DNA of 64,000 bases from DASZKW01 sp035552775 (GTDB lineage: Bacteria; Actinomycetota; Acidimicrobiia; Acidimicrobiales; Palsa-688), in assembly GCA_035552775.1 (NCBI GenBank), contig DASZKW010000043.1:1-64000 (forward strand), in the 5' to 3' direction. The notes beneath the pieces were generated by a model. That model was given only the letters and a program-made list of their open reading frames with translations. It did not search any database and was not told where the DNA came from. Shown piece by piece: positions 8,850 to 15,733 of this stretch. A program made the translations under genes and the position numbers. The stretch's first letter is position 1. Each line of letters begins with the position of its first letter.

Positions 8850-8985
8850 CGACCCGAAGCAGACGACCGGGCTCATGCTCCAATGGAGCCATCACCGTTG
8901 CGGCACAGCGCCGGGATCGCACCGGACTTCGCTGACATTCGGACCACCCCGCTGGTGGGCCAGGGCCAGCGAAATCTAATCCTGG
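8850..8985 (-). promoter_or_regulatory. Cobalamin riboswitch
   Basis: In the 270-base leader of the ECF operon the minus strand carries the conserved core of the B12 aptamer: TCCGGTGCGATCCCGG (8926-8911), a bulge, then GTGCCGCAACGGTGA (ending 8892). Downstream is a B12-box-like segment AGCCCGGTCGTCTGC (8873-8859). Order and spacing agree with the RFN-unrelated cobalamin class, although the B12 box is diverged (usual form GCCCGGAGACC). It should repress translation or transcription of the operon when corrinoid is plentiful. This is the main evidence for the transporter's substrate. Confidence 0.78.
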
Positions 8986-9021
8986 CCCCCGGGGGTGTCA
9001 AGGTCCGGGGGCTACGGTCAT

Positions 9022-10074
9022 TCAGGCGCTGACGGTGGGCCTGTCGTTTATGGCCCCTTGACGCTCGGCGAGGGGACGCCCGTCGCGCCCGCAGCGCACC
9101 GCGAGGATCTCGGCGCCGATGCTCAGCGCCACCTCCGCGGCGCTGCGCCCGCCGAGGTCGAGGCCGATGGGCCGGTGGATACGCTCCAGGGCGGCGTCGG
9201 TCACCCCTGCGGCCCTCAGGCGTTCGATCCGGCGGGACTGGGTACGCCGGGAGCCCATGGCCCCGACGTACGCGGCGCCGGCAGCCAGGCCGGCGGCCAG
9301 GGCGGGAGCGTCGACATGGGGATCGTGGCTGAGGACCACCAGGGCGGTTGATGCCCCGCCCCATGCCAGCAGCCCGTCGACTTCGGTGAGAGCGTCGGTG
9401 GCGCGGGTCTCCCATCCCAGCAGGCTCGCCTGAGCGGCGATGGCGCCCACCAGCTCGCCGGCGCCGACGACCACGACGCGAGGCGAGGGCACCCAGATGT
9501 CGGCGAGCACCGCGCCGGTGGGATCGTCGAGACGGCGGGTCATGGTGTTGCCCGACCGAAGAGCCTCCACCGCGGCCGCTACCAGTCCGGCGCCGGGCGG
9601 TGTGGCCGGGTCCCCGAGACCGCCCTGCCAGGTCCCGTCGGGATGCACGGCGGTGCCGGCCGGTCCGGCACCAGGCCCGTCGATACGGGTCAACAGGGCG
9701 ACGGGGGCGCGCGCTGCGAGCGCCGCCCACAACTCCTCCGGTACCGCCTCGGCGGGCTGGAGGAGGAGGTCGGCTTGACCGCCGCAGCTCAGTCCCGCAT
9801 CGGCGACCCGCGAGCCGTGCACCTCGATGGCCAGGCGGAACAGGGTGCCCGGGCCGGCGAGGACGTCGGCGGCCGCCTCGGCCACCCGCCCGGCGCCGTA
9901 GCGGCCGAGGATGTCGCCGCGGCGCTCGCCGGCTTCGTTGACCGCCACCAGCTCGTCGCCGGACCAGGTGGAGAAACCTTGCAGCTCGACGACGCGCGCG
10001 AACACGGCCCTCGTGCCCTTTGCGCGCCAGGCCTCGAGCTGGGCGGCCGTCTGCTGAAGTCCTCGGTCGTCCAC
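9022..10074 (-). CDS. XdhC/CoxI family molybdenum-cofactor chaperone
   Basis: XdhC-type proteins bind molybdenum cofactor and help sulfurate and insert it into xanthine dehydrogenase or CO dehydrogenase-like enzymes. The N-terminal XdhC_CoxI domain (residues about 10-90) contains DELVAVNEAGERRGDILG. The C-terminal Rossmann domain begins at VVVVGAGELVGAIA near residue 200 and ends with YVGAMGSRRTQSRR and PIGLDLGGRSAAEVALSIGAE, both diagnostic. Length (350) is typical. It lies 12 bases after the methyltransferase gene on the same strand and 1.4 kb from the molybdate transporter. The client molybdoenzyme is not in the window. Confidence 0.9.
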   Translation of the reverse strand: MDDRGLQQTAAQLEAWRAKGTRAVFARVVELQGFSTWSGDELVAVNEAGERRGDILGRYGAGRVAEAAADVLAGPGTLFRLAIEVHGSRVADAGLSCGGQADLLLQPAEAVPEELWAALAARAPVALLTRIDGPGAGPAGTAVHPDGTWQGGLGDPATPPGAGLVAAAVEALRSGNTMTRRLDDPTGAVLADIWVPSPRVVVVGAGELVGAIAAQASLLGWETRATDALTEVDGLLAWGGASTALVVLSHDPHVDAPALAAGLAAGAAYVGAMGSRRTQSRRIERLRAAGVTDAALERIHRPIGLDLGGRSAAEVALSIGAEILAVRCGRDGRPLAERQGAINDRPTVSA

Positions 10075-10086
10075 GCCGAACCCCGC

Positions 10087-10857
10087 TCAGGAGGGCCGCG
10101 CCGGCCCGGCGACGACGGCGAAGCGGGGGCTGGAACCGAGGATCCGCTCGGCGACCGGCGCGTCGAGCGACGCCGCCCACTCGACGTCGCGCAGGCGGTG
10201 CAACCGGGGCTGGGACCAACCGGCATCGGCGACCAGGGTGGCCACGGCGGAGGGCGACGTGCCTCCCCCGAGGGGCATGGCGGCGCGCACAGACGTCGGG
10301 TATTCGGCGTGATGGCCACCGCGGGGGGCGCCCCTGGCCGCCCTGCCTGCCGCCACCCGCCCGAGGGTCGACTTGGTCCGGTGACGTAGGCGCTCGAGAG
10401 AGTCGTGGCCTCCCCACATTCCCTCGAACAGGACCAGGCGGCCGCCACCCGAGCTTCGGTGCCAGGCCCGCAGAGCCTCGAGCGGGTCGGGCAGGGTCCA
10501 CAGCAGGTGGCGTTCGATGACCGCGTCGAAGGGGCCGGGGGGTGGCCGCTCGGCCGACCCCTCCACCACCTCGACCTCGAGGCCCTCGCCGGCGGCCTTG
10601 GACTCGAGGCGCGCCAGCATTCCCGGCGACAGATCGAGCGCCGTCACCTGGTGTCCGAGCCGCGCCGCCAGCAGGCTCAAAAAGCCGGTGCCCGCTCCGC
10701 AGTCGAGGACGCGGGCGGGGGCGGGCGGCAGCATTTCGGTCAGAGCGGCCGCCCACGCCGCCCGCTCCGCGGGGGCGGTGGGGTGGTGGTTGGGCACGTT
10801 GTCGTAGATGGCGCTGTCGTCGTCCCAGAAGCGGCGGACCTCGTCGGCGATGGTCAT
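10087..10857 (-). CDS. Class I SAM-dependent methyltransferase
   Basis: A 256-residue methyltransferase of unknown substrate. Motif I VLDCGAGTGFLSLLAARLG is near residue 52, the acidic end of strand 2 is ALDLSPGML, and motif post-I is FDAVIERHLLWTLPDPLEAL. The Gly-rich SAM loop is intact. It is transcribed just ahead of xdhC and divergent from the HTH-TOBE gene, with a 58-base gap between the divergent starts. The co-orientation with xdhC suggests a shared transcript, but nothing in the protein ties it to molybdenum. Confidence 0.85.
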   Translation of the reverse strand: MTIADEVRRFWDDDSAIYDNVPNHHPTAPAERAAWAAALTEMLPPAPARVLDCGAGTGFLSLLAARLGHQVTALDLSPGMLARLESKAAGEGLEVEVVEGSAERPPPGPFDAVIERHLLWTLPDPLEALRAWHRSSGGGRLVLFEGMWGGHDSLERLRHRTKSTLGRVAAGRAARGAPRGGHHAEYPTSVRAAMPLGGGTSPSAVATLVADAGWSQPRLHRLRDVEWAASLDAPVAERILGSSPRFAVVAGPARPS

Positions 10858-10915
10858 GCTCCCCAGCCTACGAAGGCTGGAGCGCTCAGTTCTGGCGCGG
10901 CGCTACGCTCCCGCG

Positions 10916-11317
10916 GTGGCGTCGTACAGCATGAGCCAGGCTGCCCGCCTGCTCGGGGTGAGCGCGGACACCGTCAGGCGCTGGGCCGACGGCGGGCGCC
11001 TGCCGGTGACGCGCCGGCCCGCGGGCCGGCGGGAGGTCGACGGGGAGGAACTGGCCCGGTTGGCCTCGTCGATGGCCGACGACACTGACCTGGGGGCGAC
11101 GGGCAGCCACTCGGCGCGCAACCGCCTGGTGGGCATCGTCACCAAGGTGACCAAGGACGGGGTGATGGCCCAGGTGGAGCTCCAGGCAGGCCCGTTCCGC
11201 ATCGTGTCCCTGCTCAGCCGGGAGGCGGCCGACGAGCTGGCCCTGGCCCCGGGGACCATGGCGGTGGCGTCGGTGAAGTCGACCTCCGTCACCATCGAGC
11301 TGCCGGCACCGACCTGA
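10916..11317 (+). CDS. Helix-turn-helix protein with TOBE/Mop molybdate-binding domain
   Basis: Short 133-residue protein. Residues 6-50 form a MerR/excisionase-type helix-turn-helix (MSQAARLLGVSADTVRRWADGG). Residues about 68-130 form a Mop/TOBE domain (ARNRLVGIVTKVTKDGVMAQVEL, ending MAVASVKSTSVTIEL), which binds molybdate or tungstate oxyanions. GTG at 10916 or ATG at 10931 may start the gene; the latter begins right at the HTH. It lies between xdhC and mod genes and probably senses molybdate and controls the neighbouring transport genes. It could instead act mainly as a storage molbindin. Confidence 0.87.
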   Translation: MASYSMSQAARLLGVSADTVRRWADGGRLPVTRRPAGRREVDGEELARLASSMADDTDLGATGSHSARNRLVGIVTKVTKDGVMAQVELQAGPFRIVSLLSREAADELALAPGTMAVASVKSTSVTIELPAPT

Positions 11318-11408
11318 ACGCGCCAGGCCGCTGCCAGCGGCGGCGGCACCCGCTGATGGGCAAGTCGCGGCCGGCGGCTCAGGCGTGGACGAGATCGCCG
11401 ACTGGGTA

Positions 11409-11447
11409 CCTTCGTTCCTCGGGGAGTCGACGTAGCAACGCTCGCCT
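11409..11447 (+). repeat. Degenerate copy of palindromic element C
   Basis: These 39 bases are identical to the reverse complement of 48446-48484. Upstream bases 11390-11404 still resemble the internal part of the full element (shared TCGCCGACT), but the second arm is lost. It occupies the 174-base gap between the HTH-TOBE gene and the convergent modBC gene, in which nothing else is evident. Confidence 0.85.
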
Positions 11448-11491
11448 CGGGTAACTGCCCCGGCGGGAGCTTGGCAATACCATCTCGGCCG

Positions 11492-13375
11492 TCAAGGGCC
11501 TGCGCTGATGGGGCGGCCCAGGGAGCGCGGCGACGTCAACTCCTCTTGGCGCCACGCGCCGACCGGGGGTAGGTCGACACGGGCGAAGGACCCGGCCGCC
11601 AGGTCCTCCACCGCCCGGTGGTGGCTGACCAGCACCACGCCGGGGGCGAGCTCGACGGTCGCCTCGCCGCGCCGGCCGAGGTCCACGACGTCGAGGACCC
11701 GCACCGGCCATCGCCCCGCCGCCGAGGGGGCGACCTCCTCGGGGTCGACCGACCACAACACCCGTGCGCCCGGCCGCGCCGCCGCGCCGGGACCCAGATC
11801 GCAGGGCACGACGATCGGCCATGCGCCCGACCCCGCCGCGACCAGCGACGCCCCCGCGACGGTGCCTTCGTGGACGTTGGCCAACCCGAGCAGGTGGGCC
11901 ACTGTGACCGACGCGGGGCGGTCGAACAGCTCCCGGCGCGTGCCGGCCTGGAGGACCCGCCCTCCAGCGAGCACGACTATCTCGTCGGCCAAGGCCGCAG
12001 CCTCCTCGGGGTCGTGGGTCACCACCACGCTGGGCATGCCGGTGTCGACCTGGAGACGGCGCAGCTCGGCGCGCAGGGCGCGGCGAAGGGTGGTGTCCAA
12101 GGCGGCGAGCGGCTCGTCGAGAAGCAGAACCCGGGCCGGAGAGGCCAGGGCCCGGGCGAGGGCGACGCGCTGGCCCTGTCCCCCCGACAGCTCGGCGGGG
12201 TAGCGGGCCTCCAAGCCGTTCAGCCCCAGGCGGTCCAGCCACCACGACGCCCGGCCCGGGGATGCCCCCACGGCGAAGGTGACCTGGTCCCAAACGTCGA
12301 GGTGGGGCACCAGGGCGCCCCCCTGGGGGACGTAGCCCATTCCCCGCTGCTCGGCGCTGAGGGCTCCCAGCTCGTCGTCGCCGACCCTCACCCATCCTTC
12401 GGTCGTCGCCCTCACGCCGGCCAGCAGCTGGAGGGTGAGGCTTTTCCCCGCCCCCGACGGACCCACCACGGCGAGACGGGGGGACCCGGCCCGGTGGGCG
12501 ACGCGCAGGTCGAAGGTGCCGAGGCGCGCCCGGACCGAGAAGTCGAGGGGGAGGCTGGCGCTGGGACGGGGGGCCTCGGGCGGCGGGGGGGGCGGGGGCG
12601 GGCGGCGGCGGCGGCGCAGGTGCCCGACGCCAACGGCCACCAAGGCGGTGGCGATGGCGAGGTCGACGGGCACCTGGGTGGCCGACAGGCCCGTGCTGTC
12701 GAAGCCCACGTATGCGTACACGGGCAGGGAGTAGGGGTGGTAGGCGAGCAGCACGGTGGCGCCGAACTCGCCGAACGCCCGCAGCCAGGTCAGCACCAGG
12801 CCGGCGCGGATCCCAGGCAGCGCTTCGGCGACATCCACACGCCAGAAACGGGACCACCGCCGGTGACCGAGGGTGGCCGCCACCGCGTCGAGGGAAGGGT
12901 CGACGCCGGAAAACCCGGCCCGGGCGGCGACGATCAGGAACGGACCAGCCACGAACGTCTGGGCCAGGACGATGCCCCAGATCGACTCGGTCAGGCGTCC
13001 ACCGCTGTGGCGGCCGAGGAACGTGTACGGCCCGACCACCCGGATGAGCAGCAGGCCGCTCACCAGCGGGGGCAGGGCGAGGGGAAGCTGGACGAGCGCC
13101 CCGACCGTCCCCCACGCCCGGCGGCCCCAGCCCGGCGGCCGGCGGCGGGCGAGGACCCATGCGAGGGGTATGCCGAGGAGCGCTGTCACGGCGGTGGCCA
13201 CGCTGCTGGCCAGCACGGAGGTGCCGAGCGCCGCCCATACGCTGCTGCCACCGAGGCCTTGCCAATGCCCGGGCCCGAGGCGGGTCAGGGTCAGGGCGAC
13301 TGGAACGATGAGGTAGACGGCCAGCACGCCGCCGAGCACGGCGGCGACCGGCACCCTCCTCGCCAGGCTGGTCAG
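11492..13375 (-). CDS. modB: Molybdate ABC transporter, fused permease-ATPase (ModB-ModC)
   Basis: Imports molybdate with ModA. Residues about 5-230 are the ModB permease, with five to six hydrophobic helices and the EAA-type loop VAEALPGIRAGLVLTWLRAFGEFGA. After a Pro-rich linker the ModC ATPase follows: Walker A GPSGAGKS, Q-loop PQGGALVPHL, signature LSGGQGQR, Walker B VLLLDEPLAALD, switch His in VVTHDPEEA, and a C-terminal TOBE-like domain. ModB-ModC fusions are uncommon. CTG at 13375 overlaps the modA stop as CTGA and yields a normal N-terminus (Arg-Arg before the first helix). The first ordinary start is GTG at 13354, which removes those arginines. The start is therefore unsettled. Confidence 0.88.
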   Translation of the reverse strand: MTSLARRVPVAAVLGGVLAVYLIVPVALTLTRLGPGHWQGLGGSSVWAALGTSVLASSVATAVTALLGIPLAWVLARRRPPGWGRRAWGTVGALVQLPLALPPLVSGLLLIRVVGPYTFLGRHSGGRLTESIWGIVLAQTFVAGPFLIVAARAGFSGVDPSLDAVAATLGHRRWSRFWRVDVAEALPGIRAGLVLTWLRAFGEFGATVLLAYHPYSLPVYAYVGFDSTGLSATQVPVDLAIATALVAVGVGHLRRRRRPPPPPPPPEAPRPSASLPLDFSVRARLGTFDLRVAHRAGSPRLAVVGPSGAGKSLTLQLLAGVRATTEGWVRVGDDELGALSAEQRGMGYVPQGGALVPHLDVWDQVTFAVGASPGRASWWLDRLGLNGLEARYPAELSGGQGQRVALARALASPARVLLLDEPLAALDTTLRRALRAELRRLQVDTGMPSVVVTHDPEEAAALADEIVVLAGGRVLQAGTRRELFDRPASVTVAHLLGLANVHEGTVAGASLVAAGSGAWPIVVPCDLGPGAAARPGARVLWSVDPEEVAPSAAGRWPVRVLDVVDLGRRGEATVELAPGVVLVSHHRAVEDLAAGSFARVDLPPVGAWRQEELTSPRSLGRPISAGP

Positions 13376-14346
13376 GGGACGGCGCGAAGGTCGGCCCGCA
13401 GGGCGGGGGGTACGGCCGACACGGGCCCGTTGAGCACCGGCGGGGCCGTCAGGGTGAGGCCGGCGCCGGCTAGGGCCCGCCGGCCGGCGCCGGAGTACAA
13501 GAAGGCGACGAAGGCGACGGCCGCGCCCTGGTGGGGGGCGCGTGCGACGACCGTGACGGTGTAGGAGGCGGACAGATGCACAGGGTCCAAGGACACAGTC
13601 GGGATCCCCGCCGCCTCGGCCTCGTTGGCGTAGAAGAAGCCGGCGTCGAGCTGTCCCGATTGCAGCTCGCCGACCAGGCTCTCCTCGGGGAAGACGTTGG
13701 CGGTGCTGGTGATGACGCCCGCCAGGCTGGGAGCGCGGGCCGCCGTCTCGGCCTGTCGGATCGCCTGGAGCGTCAGCTTTCCCTTGGGGTCGAGCTCGGG
13801 ATCGGTCCGACCGAGCAGGAAGCCGGGTTGGGTGACCACGTCGTACCAGGGCATGGACCTGGGGCCGCCGGGCTCGATCTGGGCGGCGAAGCGGCCGTGG
13901 GGGTTGTAGCCGAGCACCAGGGGGGCCGACGCCAGCGAGGCGTACCACGAGACCCAGCCGCCGTTGGCGCTGCCCTCGAGGGCGGCGTCGGCGGTGGGGC
14001 TGGCGGAGACGAACACGTCGGCCTGGCGCACCTTGCCCTTGATCTCGTTGACCAGGGCGTCGGATCCCCCGGCGAACCCGGTGAAGCTGGCACCGTCGGC
14101 GGCGTCGAAAGCCGGCCCGATGGTGGTGGCCATGAGGTGCTCCAGGGAGGCGGCGTAGAGGACGTCCACCGGCCCAGCGGCGCGCCGCGAAGCGGAGGTC
14201 GCCGGCGACGGCCCGCTCGCCGGCGCTGTCGAACCGCAGGCGGTGAGCGCGGCGGTGAGCGCCGCGGTGAGAGCCGCGGTGACGACGGTGCCAGCCACCG
14301 TCTCCACTGAGGTCGCAGACACCGCAAGCAACGGTACCGCGCTCAC
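13372..14346 (-). CDS. modA: Molybdate/tungstate-binding lipoprotein (ModA family)
   Basis: Extracytoplasmic oxyanion-binding protein of the Mod system. From GTG at 14346 the 324-residue product has a hydrophobic signal ending in the lipobox LTAC, so it is probably lipid-anchored. The mature part begins VDVLYAASLEHLM, the oxyanion-binding edge of the ModA/WtpA family, with GGSDALVNEIKGKVRQADVFVSAS following. It ends with LYSGAGRRALAGAGL, also typical. It heads the modA-modBC operon; the downstream frame overlaps its TGA by four bases. The signal has few positive residues with this start, so an upstream start remains possible. Confidence 0.87.
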   Translation of the reverse strand: MSAVPLLAVSATSVETVAGTVVTAALTAALTAALTACGSTAPASGPSPATSASRRAAGPVDVLYAASLEHLMATTIGPAFDAADGASFTGFAGGSDALVNEIKGKVRQADVFVSASPTADAALEGSANGGWVSWYASLASAPLVLGYNPHGRFAAQIEPGGPRSMPWYDVVTQPGFLLGRTDPELDPKGKLTLQAIRQAETAARAPSLAGVITSTANVFPEESLVGELQSGQLDAGFFYANEAEAAGIPTVSLDPVHLSASYTVTVVARAPHQGAAVAFVAFLYSGAGRRALAGAGLTLTAPPVLNGPVSAVPPALRADLRAVP

Positions 14347-14502
14347 GCATGTGCGGGCAACTTCCGCCGGGTTGGTGCTGCAAGTGCGCCGACGACCAGG
14401 GGAGGTCGTCGTCCGGGTCCGGTGGCCAACCCCCTCCCCCGGGAGTGATCCCCGCGCCCGATTCTCCGGTATGGCGCCCGGTGGCATATTTTCTTCACCC
14501 GT

Positions 14503-15279
14503 ATGAGCGTGAAGCCGACAGGGAAAGAGACGCTGCTCGCCGAGACTTTCGTCGCCTTGGCCGACACCTTGGTGGACGACTTCGACGTGATCGACACCCT
14601 CACCACCCTCGTCGCCCGGACCATCGCCGTGCTGGGGGCGGAGGAGGCGGGCATCCTCCTGGCCGGCCCGGAGGGCGACCTCCACGTCGTGGCCGCCTCG
14701 AGCGAGGCGGCGCGCCTGTTGGAGCTGCTCCAACTGCAGACCTCCCAGGGCCCGTGCCTGGACTGCGTCGCCAGCGGCCGGCCGGTGCACGGCGACGATC
14801 TGTCCACGAGCTCTCGATGGCCGAAGTTCGCCCCGGTGGCGGCGGAAGCCGGGTTCCTCTCTGTCACCGCGATCCCGTTGCGCCTGCGCGACCGGGTCAT
14901 CGGCGGGCTGAACATGTTCATGGCCGAGCCCGCAGAGGTGGGCGACGACTACCTACGCACCGCCCAAGCCCTAGCCGCGGTGGCGACCATCGCCATCCTG
15001 CAGGACCAAGCGGTCCGGGACGCGCAACGCATCGCCGCCCAGTTGCAAGGTGCCCTCGACAGCCGGACGACGATCGAGCAGGCCAAGGGCATGCTGGCCG
15101 AACGGGCGGGCGTCGACATGGACGAGGCGTTCAACCGCCTGCGCCGCTACTCCCGCGACGCCAACGTCCGCCTGACCGCGCTCGCCGCCAAGGTGGTCGG
15201 CGGGGATCTCCCTGTCGAGGTCAAGTGCGCGTTGCTGTCGTCCCGTCGTTCGCCGGCCGGGCGGGCCACAACCAATTAG
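14503..15279 (+). CDS. GAF and ANTAR domain RNA-binding antiterminator-type regulator
   Basis: The 258-residue protein has an N-terminal GAF sensor domain (residues about 10-165, with DVIDTLTTLVARTI and GFLSVTAIPLRLRDRVIGGLNMF). A C-terminal ANTAR domain follows (about 180-235, ALDSRTTIEQAKGMLAERAGVDMDEAFNRLRRYSR). ANTAR domains bind paired short RNA hairpins and prevent transcription termination. Actinobacteria have many such GAF-ANTAR proteins. Cys residues in the GAF part (GPCLDCV) could bind a ligand or respond to redox. Its RNA target is unknown. Low-complexity promoterless DNA lies upstream, divergent from modA. Confidence 0.88.
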   Translation: MSVKPTGKETLLAETFVALADTLVDDFDVIDTLTTLVARTIAVLGAEEAGILLAGPEGDLHVVAASSEAARLLELLQLQTSQGPCLDCVASGRPVHGDDLSTSSRWPKFAPVAAEAGFLSVTAIPLRLRDRVIGGLNMFMAEPAEVGDDYLRTAQALAAVATIAILQDQAVRDAQRIAAQLQGALDSRTTIEQAKGMLAERAGVDMDEAFNRLRRYSRDANVRLTALAAKVVGGDLPVEVKCALLSSRRSPAGRATTN

Positions 15280-15368
15280 CAATTAGCCCGGCGGCTGGCC
15301 CGGTAGCACCGAGACCACGCGCTTTTCCGGCCGGGAGGAGAGCGCCGGCGTTACATGCTTCCTCGGTC

Positions 15369-15460
15369 AGGGTCCGGCGCCGAACTACTTGGACCGTGGC
15401 CGCGCCGCTGACTGGGCCAACGTCCCCGCAAGAGTGAAAAGTAGTTCGGCGCCGGACCCT
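15369..15460. repeat. Palindromic element B (22-base inverted repeat, 92 bases)
   Basis: Arms 15369-15390 and 15439-15460 are exact reverse complements of 22 bases (core GTCCGGCGCCGAACTACTT), separated by 48 bases. The spacer itself contains a weaker inverted repeat (GGACCGTGGCC / GGCCAACGTCC). Size and design match element C at 48445-48540. It fills the 195-base gap between the ANTAR gene and the NfeD-like gene and could fold in RNA as a long stem. Confidence 0.88.
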
Positions 15461-15474
15461 TAGTACCATCGGAT

Positions 15475-15726
15475 TTGGTGCACCACGCCTTCTACGATCC
15501 TGGGTCCCAACCCGAAGAACAGCTGCAAGGCCGGATCGGGCGAGTAACGGTCCCGATCCCCGCACGCGGGCCCGGCGAGATCGTGGTCGCCATCCGTGGC
15601 GGGACCGAACGCTTCGCCGCCTGGTGCGACGAGCCTGTTCCCAAGCACGCGTCAGTCGTTGTCGTCGAGGTTCGCTCCCCGCGCTCGGTCGACGTCGCAC
15701 CATTCCCTGAAGCCGACGACCTGTGA
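15475..15726 (+). CDS. Small NfeD-like (OB-fold) partner of flotillin
   Basis: An 83-residue soluble protein from TTG at 15475 (GTG at 15478 also possible). Residues 18-75 read as a five-strand OB-like barrel (GRIGRVTVPIPARGPGEIVVAI, then VVVVEVRSPRSVDVAPF), like the C-terminal domain of NfeD proteins, which are usually encoded next to SPFH/flotillin genes. The membrane part of NfeD is absent. It ends eight bases before the flotillin ATG. The function is probably to regulate or assemble the flotillin, by analogy only. Confidence 0.65.
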   Translation: MVHHAFYDPGSQPEEQLQGRIGRVTVPIPARGPGEIVVAIRGGTERFAAWCDEPVPKHASVVVVEVRSPRSVDVAPFPEADDL

Positions 15727-15733
15727 GGCCCTG

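Noticed and set aside
8749..8922. Longer N-terminus for the barrel protein starting at 8922
   Set aside because: It would translate the riboswitch and B12 box. ATG at 8748 has a ribosome-binding site and begins an export signal.
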